A DNA stretch of 48,978 bases. Source: Verrucomicrobiota bacterium. Its GTDB lineage: Bacteria; Verrucomicrobiota; Verrucomicrobiia; Opitutales; Opitutaceae. This document shows positions 1-8,844 of the stretch, piece after piece (the first letter of the stretch is position 1; each line of letters opens with the position of its first letter). The notes under the pieces are model-generated. The model had not been told where the DNA came from. It did not search any database and saw nothing but the letters and a program-made list of their open reading frames with translations. The stretch is from assembly GCA_025361935.1 (NCBI GenBank), contig JANYJB010000095.1:1-48978 (forward strand), written 5' to 3'. Both the position numbers and the translations under genes were made by a program.

Positions 1-393
1 GACGCCGTCATCCTCGGCGGCCTGCTCGCCGGCTGCCGCGAAGCCCCCGGCGAGATCATGGAGATCAACGGCAAACTCTTTAAACAATATCGCGGCATGG
101 GCTCGCTCACCGCGATGAAGGCCGGCAGCGCCGCCCGCTACGGCCACGACAAAACCGACAGCACCCGCAAACTCACCGCCGAAGGCATCGAGGCGCTGAA
201 GGAAGTCTCCGGCTCCGCCGACGACGTCCTCTCGACTCTCGTAGGCGGCGTCCAGAGCGGCATGGGCTACCTCGGCGCGAAGAACCTCCCCGAGCTCCGC
301 GAAAAAGCCCGCTACATCCGCGTCTCCCCCGCCGGCCAAAAAGAGGCCGCCCCGCACGACGTCGTAGAGATCAAGACTCAGACCAAGGACTGA
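1..393 (+). CDS. guaB: IMP dehydrogenase, C-terminal part (partial)
   Basis: This is the C-terminal end of inosine-5'-monophosphate dehydrogenase, which oxidises IMP to XMP in GMP synthesis. The frame is open from base 1, so the gene starts outside the window; about 130 residues are visible. The family pattern is clear: [13 protein letters not shown], then the flap motif [12 protein letters not shown], and near the end the [12 protein letters not shown] motif. The catalytic cysteine loop lies upstream of the window. The stop is a TGA at 391-393. The next gene is purA on the same strand, so the two branches from IMP (to GMP and to AMP) sit side by side. Confidence 0.94.
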   Translation, partial: DAVILGGLLAGCREAPGEIMEINGKLFKQYRGMGSLTAMKAGSAARYGHDKTDSTRKLTAEGIEALKEVSGSADDVLSTLVGGVQSGMGYLGAKNLPELREKARYIRVSPAGQKEAAPHDVVEIKTQTKD

Positions 394-470
394 TGATCAG
401 CGCCTAGGAAGGCCGGGGAAACTTGGACGTTGAACGTTGCCCCCAAAGGCTTTTCCTTTGGCGGTTTGCC

Positions 471-2015
471 ATGTCCCTCCTTCCCTTTTCCAGCCAGCTC
501 ATTGCAGACGTCGGTATCTCCCTTGGTGATGAGGGCAAGGGCCGCCTGATCCCCGAAGTCGTCCACGAGCTGCGCGGCACCGCCTCGCCCGTCACAACCG
601 TTCTAAAGGTCAACGGCGGTGCCAACTCCGGCCACACCGCCGCCGGCATCAAGCTCAACCTCCTCCCCTCCGGCGTCGTCGAAAAGGAACTCGCCCACCT
701 CGCCATCGGCGCCGGCGTCGTCGCCGACCCACGCAAAGTCTGGTGGGAAGCCCAGCCCCTGGAGAAAAAAGGCTATAACGTCCTCGCCCGCCTCGTCATC
801 GACGAGCGCACAATGGTCTCCGATTTCACCCATCGCCTGCTCGACCTCGCCTGGGAAGACTACCGCGAAAAAGTCCTCGCCGAGGAGCCGCGCGGCTCAA
901 CCGGTCGCGGCATCACCCCCGCCTACGCCGACGAGGTCGGCCAGTGGCAGATCACCTACGCCGACTTCCTCGGCGGCCCGAATTTCTTCGCCCGCAAACT
1001 CGCCCAGCGCGCCGACCGCGCCCTCCGCACCATCCAGCACGTCTGCCGCGTCAGCCCCGAGACCTTTGCCGGCTTCTTCGACAAACTCTCCGCCGCCGAA
1101 CTCCGCGCCAACTCCGAAGCCATCGAACTCGGCGTGTTCGACAAATCCGAATTCGATTTCACCGTGTTTCGCGGCCCCGAGCCCTACAGCTTCAACCTCG
1201 AAAAACTCACCGCGACCTACTGGCAGGCCGGCCAGCGCCTCGCCAAAAACATCGGCGAAGTCCGCGAACTCATCCTCCGCGAAGTCCTCGCCGGCCACAC
1301 CATCATCGGTGAATTCGGCCAGGCCTACTGGCTCGACAAACGCCACGGCTACTCGCCCAACGTCACCGCCTCGCACACCTTCACGCCCGAGTTCTTCGAG
1401 AGCGCCGGCATCCCCGTGCAGGCCATCCACACCTTCGGCGTCGCCAAAGCCTACGACACCAAGGTCGGCACCCACGTCTTCCTCACGCAGATGGACGACT
1501 CCCACCCGCTCTCCGTGCTCCTCAAGCGCCTCGAATTCGGCACCTCCACCGGCCGCCAGCGCATGGTCGGCTGGTATGACGCCGTGGAAAAAGGCGACGC
1601 CCTCCGCTACGGCGGCTTCCAAGACGTGATGATCAACAAGCTCGACGCCCTCACCCACCGCGGCGAGTGGAACTCCGACCTCCTCATCGCCACCGCCTAC
1701 GAAGACGCCTCCGGCAAACGCTACCACCACGTCCCCCGCAACGACGCCATCCGCAAACAGCTTCGCCCCGTTTACACGAAGCACCCCGGCTGGACCGAGG
1801 ACGTTTCGCAAGTGCGCACCTTCGACGCTCTCCCAAAGAATGCCCAACGCTACGTCGCCGCGATGGTGAAATCTCTCCTCGACGTCGCCTACCACGGCGA
1901 GCCATTGCCAGTCCCCGAAAAGCTCCCCAACCTCCGCTACCTCGGAGTCGGCCCCGACCCGTCCCAGATCATCAAAGACGTCCCCGCGACATCCGACCTG
2001 ATCAAGCTGGTCTGA
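471..2015 (+). CDS. purA: Adenylosuccinate synthetase, long divergent form
   Basis: This enzyme joins IMP and aspartate with GTP to make adenylosuccinate, the first AMP-specific step. Seen: GDEGKG near the N-terminus with the catalytic Asp kept, NSGHT with the catalytic His, [11 protein letters not shown] (IMP loop), [19 protein letters not shown], the arginine loop STGRQR, and NKLDAL near the C-terminus. At 514 residues it is some 80 longer than typical bacterial PurA (about 430). Most of the excess appears to lie between the TGRGI loop and the EFGQ motif. An in-frame TTG at 423 would add 16 residues, but the ATG at 471 places the protein just before the conserved N-terminal strand. The divergence is real but the active-site set looks complete, so function is probably normal. 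Confidence 0.86.
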   Translation: MSLLPFSSQLIADVGISLGDEGKGRLIPEVVHELRGTASPVTTVLKVNGGANSGHTAAGIKLNLLPSGVVEKELAHLAIGAGVVADPRKVWWEAQPLEKKGYNVLARLVIDERTMVSDFTHRLLDLAWEDYREKVLAEEPRGSTGRGITPAYADEVGQWQITYADFLGGPNFFARKLAQRADRALRTIQHVCRVSPETFAGFFDKLSAAELRANSEAIELGVFDKSEFDFTVFRGPEPYSFNLEKLTATYWQAGQRLAKNIGEVRELILREVLAGHTIIGEFGQAYWLDKRHGYSPNVTASHTFTPEFFESAGIPVQAIHTFGVAKAYDTKVGTHVFLTQMDDSHPLSVLLKRLEFGTSTGRQRMVGWYDAVEKGDALRYGGFQDVMINKLDALTHRGEWNSDLLIATAYEDASGKRYHHVPRNDAIRKQLRPVYTKHPGWTEDVSQVRTFDALPKNAQRYVAAMVKSLLDVAYHGEPLPVPEKLPNLRYLGVGPDPSQIIKDVPATSDLIKLV

Positions 2016-2104
2016 GGTTTAATCTGGAAAGCGGGAACGATCTCCGGGTGCGGAGTTTCGGGGAATGCCGATTCCTGATTTCCAGCTTTCCAGATTAAAA
2101 ACCT
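2015..2104. repeat. 18-bp inverted repeat between convergent purA and folC
   Basis: The left arm is AGGTTTAATCTGGAAAGC at 2015-2032. The right arm at 2085-2104 is its reverse complement with two extra A residues. About 52 bases separate the arms. It fills the whole gap between the convergent stops of purA and folC, starting on the last base of the purA stop codon. The A/T-rich outer ends could supply U-tracts in both directions, so a bidirectional terminator is plausible. A short mobile or REP-type repeat is the alternative. Confidence 0.6.
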
Positions 2105-2106
2105 GA

Positions 2107-3399
2107 TCAGAAATCCTGTAGCCGGCTCTCGATCGCTCCTCGGCCCGGCTCGATCCGCGCCATCACCTCGCCCAGCAGATAGATCGAACCGGTGACTACC
2201 ACCGTGTCCGCCGCTCCGCCCACCGCGCAGGTCTGCGCATCGGGAAACACCTCTGCCACAGTCGCGCGTTTCACCACACCGCCGAAACTAGACGGCACCA
2301 ACGCCTCCAACTCCTCAAACGACGACGCCCGTGACTGCTGCGGCATCACGAGATGAATTTCCGCCGCATACCGGCTGATCGTCTCCAGCAACGGCCTGGC
2401 CCGCGCCGCGCCCAGCACGCCCGTCACGACGACCGGCTTGCGCCCCGTCTCCGCCACCAGCGCCCGCAACTGCTGCGCCAGCACGCCCGCACCCTCGGGA
2501 TTGTGCGACGCATCCAGAATCAGAGGACGCCCCCCAATCATCGTCCGCTGCCAGCGACCCGGCCAGCGCGCCGCGTGCAACCCGCGCGCCACAACCTCAG
2601 GCGTCAGTTTCCACCTCTCGCCCATGCAACGCGCCACCAGCACCGCCGTCGCCGCATTCCAGCGTTGATAATCCCCCTCAAAAGCCGTCGTCGGATACCC
2701 CGCCAACTCTTCGCCAAAAATCTCGCGCACCGAATGCACCGCCGCCCCGCGCTCCGCCGCCACCCGCCGTATGACCGCCTCGGCCCCGGCCGGCACGCGC
2801 CCCATCACCACCGGCCGTCCGTCCTTGAGGATGCCCGCCTTCTCCGCCGCGATCTCCGCGATCGTGTTGCCCAGCATCTCGCAATGATCGAGTCCGATGG
2901 ACGTGATCACTGCGACCTCCGGCATGACGACATTTGTCGCGTCGAGCCGCCCTCCCAACCCCGTTTCGATGAACGCGATGTCACAGCCTTTCCTCGCAAA
3001 CTGCAAAAACGCCATCGCCGTCATAAACTCAAAAAAACTCGGGTGATCATCCACGCAGCCAAGCCCGATTTTCTCCGCCACCGGCCCGAGTTCCTTCGTG
3101 TAGGCGACGATCTCCGCCTCCGTTAAAATCTCCCGCCCCACCTGCACGCGCTCGCCCAGCTTCACGAGATGCGGCGAAGTGTAGAGCCCCGTGCGCCACC
3201 CCGCTTCCGAAAAAATCGCCTCCAACATCGCTGCGACGGACCCCTTGCCATTGGTCCCCGCGAGGTGAATCACCGGCACCGCTCGCTCGGGATGACCGAG
3301 CGCGGCGACCAGCGCACGCATACGGTCAACGCCGAACTTCACGCCCTTGGCCTTGAGCGAGAAAAGATATTCCTGCGTCGCCGCGTAGTCGGAAGGCAT
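2107..3399 (-). CDS. folC: Bifunctional folylpolyglutamate / dihydrofolate synthase
   Basis: A Mur-ligase-type ATP-dependent enzyme that adds glutamate to dihydropteroate and folates. Of 430 residues, the usual family length. The P-loop GTNGKGS is at about residues 48-54, followed by SPHLVKLGERVQV, the folate-side signature, then ETGLGGRLDATNVV and the Mur-type SIGLDHCEMLG. The C-terminal domain has LDASHNPEGA. It is the last gene of the minus-strand run from manC, separated from accD by a 110-base gap that contains an inverted pair of REP-like repeats. The ATG at 3397-3399 precedes a normal FolC N-terminus. Confidence 0.93.
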   Translation of the reverse strand: MPSDYAATQEYLFSLKAKGVKFGVDRMRALVAALGHPERAVPVIHLAGTNGKGSVAAMLEAIFSEAGWRTGLYTSPHLVKLGERVQVGREILTEAEIVAYTKELGPVAEKIGLGCVDDHPSFFEFMTAMAFLQFARKGCDIAFIETGLGGRLDATNVVMPEVAVITSIGLDHCEMLGNTIAEIAAEKAGILKDGRPVVMGRVPAGAEAVIRRVAAERGAAVHSVREIFGEELAGYPTTAFEGDYQRWNAATAVLVARCMGERWKLTPEVVARGLHAARWPGRWQRTMIGGRPLILDASHNPEGAGVLAQQLRALVAETGRKPVVVTGVLGAARARPLLETISRYAAEIHLVMPQQSRASSFEELEALVPSSFGGVVKRATVAEVFPDAQTCAVGGAADTVVVTGSIYLLGEVMARIEPGRGAIESRLQDF

Positions 3400-3410
3400 T
3401 GGATCGGAAT

Positions 3411-3496
3411 GTAGGAGCCCGTTTACGGGCGATGAACGGCGTAAGACAACTTCAGGGAATTCGATTATCCAACATCGCCCATAAATGGGCTCCTAC
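3411..3496. repeat. REP-like elements, inverted pair (BIME-like)
   Basis: Two copies of a short palindromic element face each other. The left copy (3411-3433) reads GTAGGAGC, then CCGT-TT-ACGG, then GCGAT. The right copy (3474-3496) is the reverse complement of the same pattern with CCAT-TT-ATGG at the centre. Each copy folds on itself with a 6-bp stem around TT, the two base changes in the stem compensate each other, and the two copies together can form a long cruciform. It fills the gap between accD and folC on the minus strand. The same family occurs at 15334 and 18369. It is probably a REP/BIME-type element and may also affect termination or mRNA stability in the operon. Confidence 0.78.
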
Positions 3497-3509
3497 AAAA
3501 CGTTTACCC

Positions 3510-4373
3510 TTACTTCTTCACCACCGGCAGTTTTCTCAAAAAGAGCGCGTGCAGGATGTCGCGCAGACGGTAACGCAATTCCAAGCGGCTCACGATCTGG
3601 TCAATCAAGCCGTGCGTCTGCAAAAACTCCGCCGTTTGAAAACCGGGAGGCAGGGTCTGCTTGACGGTGTCCTTGATGACGCGCGCCCCGGCAAAGCCGA
3701 TCAGCGCACCCGGCTCGGCAATGTTGATGTCGCCCAGCACCGCGAAACTGGCGGTGACGCCGCCCATGGTCGGATGAGTAAGAACCGAAATATAGGGAAG
3801 CTTTGCCTCCGCCAGCCGCCCCAGCGCCGCACTGGTCTTGGCCATCTGCATCAGGGAAAAAATACCCTCCTGCATACGCGCGCCGCCCGAGGCGCTGAAG
3901 ATGATGCAGGGAATCTTCTTCTTGAGGGCAACCTCGATGGCGCGGGTGATTTTCTCGCCTGCCGCCGAGCCCATCGCACCGCCGCAAAAACGAAAATCCA
4001 TGACCGCCACCGACACCTCGATGCCGTGGATGTCACCGGTGCCGCACACGACCGCCTCGGTGAGCCCGCTTTCCTTTTCGTATTTCTTGATGCGAGTGGG
4101 ATACGGCTGCGAATCGACAAACTTCAGCGGATCAGCCGAGCGAATCGTGGCGTCGATCTCCTTGAATGTGCCCTCGTCGACCAAAGCGGCAATCCGCTGA
4201 CGAGCGCCGATGGGGAAATGGTAGCCGGACTTGGGAACCACCATCAGGTTGTCCTCCAGCTCCTTGTTGAAGACGATCTCGCCGGAAAGCGGACACTTGG
4301 TCCACATCCCCTTGGGAATATCCTTCTTTTTGACTACGACCGTGGAATACTTCGGTTTGCTAAAAATCGACAT
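3510..4373 (-). CDS. accD: Acetyl-CoA carboxylase carboxyltransferase subunit beta
   Basis: With AccA, AccD transfers the carboxyl group from biotin to acetyl-CoA, giving malonyl-CoA for fatty-acid synthesis. Of 287 residues, close to normal length. The crotonase-like core is clear: [48 protein letters not shown] and IGFAGARVI. The N-terminal zinc ribbon is degenerate: the usual four cysteines (CPxC...CPxCG) appear as Cys27, Ser30, Val46 and Ser49, with spacing kept. Zinc binding there is therefore unlikely, although the fold may persist. It lies 9 bases after comF in an apparent operon. accA is not in the window. Confidence 0.94.
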   Translation of the reverse strand: MSIFSKPKYSTVVVKKKDIPKGMWTKCPLSGEIVFNKELEDNLMVVPKSGYHFPIGARQRIAALVDEGTFKEIDATIRSADPLKFVDSQPYPTRIKKYEKESGLTEAVVCGTGDIHGIEVSVAVMDFRFCGGAMGSAAGEKITRAIEVALKKKIPCIIFSASGGARMQEGIFSLMQMAKTSAALGRLAEAKLPYISVLTHPTMGGVTASFAVLGDINIAEPGALIGFAGARVIKDTVKQTLPPGFQTAEFLQTHGLIDQIVSRLELRYRLRDILHALFLRKLPVVKK

Positions 4374-4382
4374 GGCTAAGGG

Positions 4383-5117
4383 TTATCCGTGACCAAACGT
4401 GACGACTCGCAGATTCAAAGCACCCGCACGGCGGAGGACGCCAGCGCAGGAATTGAGAGTGGAGCCAGTGGTGAAAACGTCATCAATGAGGATGTAAGGT
4501 AAAGCCGGAGTTAAGGTCGTCCCGGAGCGGAGTGCAAAGGCATTTTTCAGGTTCGCCCGACGGGCTTGACGATCGAACGCCGTTTGCGACGGCGTATCTA
4601 TCACCCTCTTCAGCAACGATTCAACACGGGTTGAGCCACCGGCTGCACGCGCGAAGGCGTTGGCGAGCAGCTCCGTCTGGTTGTAGCCGCGCTCCCGTTC
4701 CTTGCGCGGATGCAGCGGCACGGGAACGATGATTGCATCGCGGACAAAGCCGACGACATGCGGCGACGAGCGCACGATGGCCTCGATGTCGGCGAGCACG
4801 TGCAACCCGTGATGATATTTCAGCTCGTGGATAAGCGCACGCGCCGGCCCTTTGAACAACGTGGCTGTGCGCCCCTCCGCATAAACCGGCCTCATGCCAT
4901 CGCAATGCGGGCACAGCCGCTCACCCTCGACTTCCCCGAAAAAGGGGCTGCCGCAAGTCGTGCAGTTGGGCGGCTCGACGCGGTGGATCATCGCTTCGCA
5001 ACGCACGCACACATGGCGCAACATCCCGCCCTCCACCACCTCGCCGCACTGGACGCACACCGGGGGAAACACCACGTCGGCCAGACCTTTTGCGAGCTGA
5101 CGAAACGCGAGGCTCAT
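4383..5117 (-). CDS. comF: ComF-family phosphoribosyltransferase-like protein
   Basis: Of 244 residues, with the ComF layout. The N-terminal zinc-finger part has CVQCG, CVRCE, CTTCG and CPHCD pairs. It is followed by a type I phosphoribosyltransferase domain with the PRPP loop LIDDVFTTGSTL and the RGYNQTELLA motif. ComF proteins are needed for DNA uptake in several bacteria and are kept in non-competent ones too; the exact reaction is unsettled. The start ATG shares one base with the truA stop codon (TGATG), so translation is coupled. No other competence gene is close by. Confidence 0.88.
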   Translation of the reverse strand: MSLAFRQLAKGLADVVFPPVCVQCGEVVEGGMLRHVCVRCEAMIHRVEPPNCTTCGSPFFGEVEGERLCPHCDGMRPVYAEGRTATLFKGPARALIHELKYHHGLHVLADIEAIVRSSPHVVGFVRDAIIVPVPLHPRKERERGYNQTELLANAFARAAGGSTRVESLLKRVIDTPSQTAFDRQARRANLKNAFALRSGTTLTPALPYILIDDVFTTGSTLNSCAGVLRRAGALNLRVVTFGHG

Positions 5118-5878
5118 CAGTAGAACACCTTCATCAAAAACAACCCTTGCGGCGGCGCCGTGACCACCCGATGGGTGCGCGTCTTGGTCGCCAGAATAGC
5201 CGTGATATCCTCCGGCGTAAGCCGGCCAAGACCAACATCCACCAGCGCCCCGACGACGCTCCGCACCATCTTATAGAGAAAACCGTCGCCCCGTGCGACG
5301 ATGCACAGGTGACACCCGCGCTCATTGATGGTCAACTCGTGGATGGTGCGCACGGTGTCCTCCTTCTCCACGCTACCTGCGGCGCTGTAGGCGCGAAAAT
5401 CATTTTTGCCCACGAGTCGGGCCGCCGCCTCGCGCATCGCCGCCACGTCGAGAGTCTGAGGCAGCGACCAGCGATAAGGCTGGTCGAACGGGTCCGCATA
5501 CCCACGGTGGTGGACGTGGTAGTGGTAGATTTTACCCTTGGCAGAAAACCGCGCATGAAACGCCGCCGGCACCCGCCGCGCCGACTGAACTTGGATCACT
5601 GGCGGCAGCCCGATGCGCAGCGCGGCCAGCAGTTTACCCGGATCGTGAGGCCAGTTCGCGTCAAAGTGAAACACCTGACCGCGTGCATGCACACCCGAGT
5701 CGGTGCGACCGCTGCCCTGGATGTTGATGGTTCCCTTAAAAATCTCCGCCAAACGCCGTTCGATAAAGTCCTGCACGGCGTTGTTGTCCGGCTGCGACTG
5801 CCAGCCGGAAAAATGCGTGCCGTCGTAGGCGACGATGCATTTCCAGCGACTCGACTTGGGCTGGGCCGTGGCCTTCAT
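5117..5878 (-). CDS. truA: tRNA pseudouridine(38-40) synthase
   Basis: TruA isomerises uridines 38-40 in the anticodon stem of many tRNAs. Of 253 residues, typical. Seen: the N-terminal YDGTHFSGWQSQP, the catalytic loop GSGRTDSGVHARGQV with Asp60 as nucleophile, and the C-terminal FLYKMVRSVVGALVDVG. The start ATG overlaps the ruvX stop by four bases (ATGA), and its stop overlaps comF by one base, so the three genes are translationally linked. Confidence 0.96.
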   Translation of the reverse strand: MKATAQPKSSRWKCIVAYDGTHFSGWQSQPDNNAVQDFIERRLAEIFKGTINIQGSGRTDSGVHARGQVFHFDANWPHDPGKLLAALRIGLPPVIQVQSARRVPAAFHARFSAKGKIYHYHVHHRGYADPFDQPYRWSLPQTLDVAAMREAAARLVGKNDFRAYSAAGSVEKEDTVRTIHELTINERGCHLCIVARGDGFLYKMVRSVVGALVDVGLGRLTPEDITAILATKTRTHRVVTAPPQGLFLMKVFY

Positions 5879-6309
5879 GCCGGCTCCTCCGGCAACGACG
5901 GCGGAAAACGCTGATCAAGGTAATCCTGCAACACGATCGCGGCGGCTCGGGAATCGATGATGCCCTGGGCGCGAATTTCGCGAAGCTCCATCTGCGTCAT
6001 TCCCGCCTCGGCCATGTGCGACGTGAGCCGCTCGTCCACGAGATGCACCGGCAGGCCAAATTCCTTGCGCAGACTTTCCGCAAACGCATCGACTTCCTTC
6101 GCCTTGAAGCCCGCAGTGCCGTCCATGTTGTAGGGATACCCGAGCACGATCTCGTCGATGCGGCGCTGCTTCACCACGGCGGCCAGTCCCTCGCGGCGTT
6201 TCTTCGGATCCGCATCGGTCAACGCCGGCAGCGGCGTCGCGAGGCCGAGCTCATCGCCGTGCGCGAGGCCGATGCGACGCGTGCCGTAATCTATGCCAAG
6301 AAAACGCAT
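5875..6309 (-). CDS. ruvX: Putative pre-16S rRNA nuclease, YqgF/RuvX family
   Basis: Of 144 residues, with an RNase H-like fold typical of YqgF/RuvX. The N-terminal FLGIDYGTRRIGLA contains the first acidic residue. Also present are VLGYPYNMDGT, LVDERLTS and the last acidic site in IIDSRAAAIVLQDYL. Members mature the 5' end of 16S rRNA or act on Holliday junctions; which role applies cannot be read from sequence. It lies 6 bases after manC and overlaps truA by four bases. Confidence 0.93.
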   Translation of the reverse strand: MRFLGIDYGTRRIGLAHGDELGLATPLPALTDADPKKRREGLAAVVKQRRIDEIVLGYPYNMDGTAGFKAKEVDAFAESLRKEFGLPVHLVDERLTSHMAEAGMTQMELREIRAQGIIDSRAAAIVLQDYLDQRFPPSLPEEPA

Positions 6310-6315
6310 CCCTGT

Positions 6316-7404
6316 TCAGAGCCACTTCGCGCCGGCCGGAAGCGCCTCGATGCGCTTGAGCAGCGCCTTGATGTCCTGCGCCTTGGACTTCGGGCAGATC
6401 ATGGTGGCATCGGCCGTGTGCACCACAATGAGATCGTTGACGCCGAGCACTGCCACCAGATGCCCGCCGTCGGAAAACACCAAATTACCGCCTCCCTGTT
6501 CGATGATCGTCAGCCCGCGGGCCACGTTGCCTGCGGCATCAGGTGTGAAATGTTTGCAGATCGCCGGCCAAGCGCCGACATCGTCCCAGTCGAAGCTCGC
6601 CGGCAGCACCACCACATTATCGGCCTTTTCCAGCAGCGCGTAATCGACGGATATTTTCTCCAGTGTCGGGTAGGTTTTTTTCAACGCTGCCGCGAGCGGA
6701 CGTTTCTTGGCGAGCGCCGCGCGGATCGGCTTCAGGCCGGCGTCGAGCGCAGGCGCATGCCGGGCAAGAGCCGTTTCCACGACGGGAACGCTCCACACAA
6801 ACATGCCTGCGTTCCAAAGATAATCACCGGAAGCCAGATAACCCTCGGCAACCTCCTGCTTTGGTTTTTCGACAAATCGTTTCACTTGGAAAACTTGTCG
6901 GCGATTGAACAATTTCCATTTTTCACCGCGCTGAATATATCCAAATCCTGTCGCCGGCTCGGTAGGCGGGATGCCTATGGTCACCATCACCGGCGCAGCC
7001 TCGGCGGCTGCAAACGCCGCCAAAAGATCGCTCGCATACGCTTTGGAAGCGTGAATGACGTGGTCGGCCGGCAGCACGGCGAACACCCCCTCGGGATCGC
7101 GTGCCGCCACCAGCGCGGCGGCCAGACCGACGGCGGCCGCAGTGTCCCGCCCCATCGGCTCGGCGATGATGTTGGCCTCCGGGATGCCTTTGCACACCGA
7201 GCGAACGGCCTTCTCCTGAACGGCGCTCGTGATGACGAAAATATTTTTCGCGGGGGCGAGCGGCTTCACCCGCTCAATCGTCTGCGTGAGCAGCGGCTTC
7301 GACCCGACAACGGGCAGCAGGTGTTTAGGCTTGGCCGCACGGCTCTGGGGCCAGAAACGCTCTCCCTTGCCTCCGGCAATGATGACAATGAAACGATGCG
7401 ACAT
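6316..7404 (-). CDS. manC: Mannose-1-phosphate guanylyltransferase
   Basis: It makes GDP-mannose from mannose-1-phosphate and GTP for polysaccharides and deoxysugars. Of 362 residues if started at the ATG at 7402-7404, which gives MSHRFIVIIAGGKGERFWP directly before the nucleotide-binding loop GGKGERFWPQSR; the following KPKHLLP is the usual second half. Later motifs are MGRDTAAAVGLAA, VLPADHVI, FVEKP, YLWNAGMFVW and SFDWDDVGAW, all typical of the family. The same frame stays open upstream to 7728, but that part is antisense to the rhodanese gene and lacks family sequence. The isomerase domain of bifunctional ManC is absent. It heads the run ruvX-truA-comF-accD-folC. Confidence 0.9.
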   Translation of the reverse strand: MSHRFIVIIAGGKGERFWPQSRAAKPKHLLPVVGSKPLLTQTIERVKPLAPAKNIFVITSAVQEKAVRSVCKGIPEANIIAEPMGRDTAAAVGLAAALVAARDPEGVFAVLPADHVIHASKAYASDLLAAFAAAEAAPVMVTIGIPPTEPATGFGYIQRGEKWKLFNRRQVFQVKRFVEKPKQEVAEGYLASGDYLWNAGMFVWSVPVVETALARHAPALDAGLKPIRAALAKKRPLAAALKKTYPTLEKISVDYALLEKADNVVVLPASFDWDDVGAWPAICKHFTPDAAGNVARGLTIIEQGGGNLVFSDGGHLVAVLGVNDLIVVHTADATMICPKSKAQDIKALLKRIEALPAGAKWL

Positions 7405-7488
7405 ACCCCGATTTGGATCGGCCCGAGCGCCCAGCGCAATTTCCATTTGCGACCTAAGCCCAACAGCATCTTGTAAACAAAACTCATC

Positions 7489-7824
7489 ATGACCGAAAAC
7501 TATCCGCTCGAAATTTCCGTCGAAGAAGCGAAACACCTGCTCGACACCAATCCCGGTCAGACGCAGCTCATCGATGTTCGCGAACCCGACGAACTTGAAG
7601 TCTGTCGCATCACGGGAGCTGAACCTATTCCGATGCGTCAGATTCCAGAACACGCCGGCACGTTGCCCAAGGAAAAACACCTGCTCATCCACTGCCATCA
7701 CGGCGGCCGCAGCCTGCGCGTGACGCAATTTTTGCGAGCCAACGGCTTCACTGCCGTCTCGAACGTCGCGGGTGGCATTGACGCCTGGGCTCAGGCCTTC
7801 GATCCAGCCATGCGCCGGTATTGA
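7489..7824 (+). CDS. Rhodanese-like domain protein
   Basis: A single rhodanese domain of 111 residues. Seen: LIDVREPDELEVCRI (the N-terminal CH2A-like motif), then the active-site loop HCHHGGRS with Cys69, and VAGGIDAWAQ at the end. Such proteins carry sulfur as a persulfide or act in redox signalling; the acceptor is unknown. It is divergent from manC across 84 bases and converges on the next gene with two bases between stop codons. Confidence 0.9.
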   Translation: MTENYPLEISVEEAKHLLDTNPGQTQLIDVREPDELEVCRITGAEPIPMRQIPEHAGTLPKEKHLLIHCHHGGRSLRVTQFLRANGFTAVSNVAGGIDAWAQAFDPAMRRY

Positions 7825-7826
7825 AC

Positions 7827-8741
7827 TCAGGCCGCCTGTTGCGGACGAGCCTTGGCGTAAGCCAGCGCATACTCCGTAAACGCGCGCTTAACACGCATCG
7901 TCACCGTGTCGGCACCCATGCGAAACACGGTCGCATCAATCGCCCGCACCGGCACGAGATCCTTGGTCGTCGCGGTAAGAAAACACTCCTGCATCCCACC
8001 TATATCCTCGGGACGGACAGTTTGCTCTACGACCGATACCCCGGCGGCGGGCGCAACATGGTCGATAAGAATACGACGTGTAATCCCCGCCAAAATGCCT
8101 GCTTCCAAGGGCGGCAATATAATCACGCCGTCCAGCACGAAGCCGATGTTGCTCACCGCCGCCTCGGTGATCTCGCCGGCGAGGTTGGTAATGACCACAT
8201 CGTCCGCCCCGCGCGAGCGCGCCTCGCGCAGGCAGAGCAGGTTGTTGAGATAGTTGCCCGTTTTCCAAGCGGGGTTGAGCGTCATCGGATGGTTGCGGTG
8301 CAACGTGCGGGCCAGAGACAACGTGATCCCGTTTTGCCCCTGCGCCGCCGAAAGCGCAGGACATGGTTGCACCAGCAGCACGAAATCGGGCTGGTCCGCC
8401 AGCGCCATATCCAAGCCGATGGCCCCGCCGCCGCGCGTAACCTGAAGACGAATATAAAGGTCACCCGCGTTACCAGCCTCTTTGCGATAGGCGGCCGCGG
8501 TTTTTTTAATTTCTTCAAGCATCGCAGCCTGCGACCACGGCAACGTCATATACAAAGAGACGGCCGAACGCTCTAGTCGCGACCAGTGTTCATCCCACGC
8601 AAAAATAACTCCATGATACGTGCGCCAGACTTCGTAAATGGCGTCTCCATAAAGGAACCCTCGGTTCAACGGGACGATGGACGGTTCATTGGCCGGATGG
8701 AGGCGACCGTTCGTATTGGCCTGTATAAAATGAGCGGGCAT
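7827..8741 (-). CDS. Class IV PLP-dependent aminotransferase
   Basis: Of 304 residues with the fold-type IV pattern: LNRGFLYGDAIYEVWRTY near the N-terminus, the PLP lysine in NPAWKTGNYLNN (Lys160), and ITEAAVSNIGFVLDG with the conserved Glu that contacts the pyridine nitrogen. The family includes branched-chain aminotransferase (IlvE), D-amino acid aminotransferase and aminodeoxychorismate lyase (PabC). The motif around the lysine and the overall length fit an IlvE/D-amino-acid type better than PabC, but the substrate cannot be fixed. It faces the rhodanese gene. Confidence 0.85.
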   Translation of the reverse strand: MPAHFIQANTNGRLHPANEPSIVPLNRGFLYGDAIYEVWRTYHGVIFAWDEHWSRLERSAVSLYMTLPWSQAAMLEEIKKTAAAYRKEAGNAGDLYIRLQVTRGGGAIGLDMALADQPDFVLLVQPCPALSAAQGQNGITLSLARTLHRNHPMTLNPAWKTGNYLNNLLCLREARSRGADDVVITNLAGEITEAAVSNIGFVLDGVIILPPLEAGILAGITRRILIDHVAPAAGVSVVEQTVRPEDIGGMQECFLTATTKDLVPVRAIDATVFRMGADTVTMRVKRAFTEYALAYAKARPQQAA

Positions 8742-8792
8742 AACTCAAAAAACATCGCACCACAGCCGTCTCGTCACGCCAAGCAACAAAAC

Positions 8793-8825
8793 AAAAAAGC
8801 CTGCGTGGCAAATCACGCAGGCTTT
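8793..8825 (-). terminator. Rho-independent terminator of the lysine-rich HTH gene
   Basis: On the minus strand a perfect 12-bp stem, AAAGCCTGCGTG with its complement, closes a 6-base loop and is followed by a T-run. It lies about 20 bases after the stop of the gene at 8845-9252 and separates it from the aminotransferase gene. Confidence 0.9.
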
Positions 8826-8844
8826 GGAAATCAAAAATCGTCGC

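Noticed and set aside
619-1629. Second plus-strand frame of 336 codons inside purA
   Set aside because: It is Ser/Pro/Ala-rich low-complexity translation within purA, whose own frame carries all catalytic motifs.
471-2015. PurZ-like enzyme (2-aminoadenine pathway) instead of PurA
   Set aside because: The catalytic Asp in GDEGKG is retained, and no phage genes are nearby; the gene lies next to guaB as a housekeeping purine gene would.
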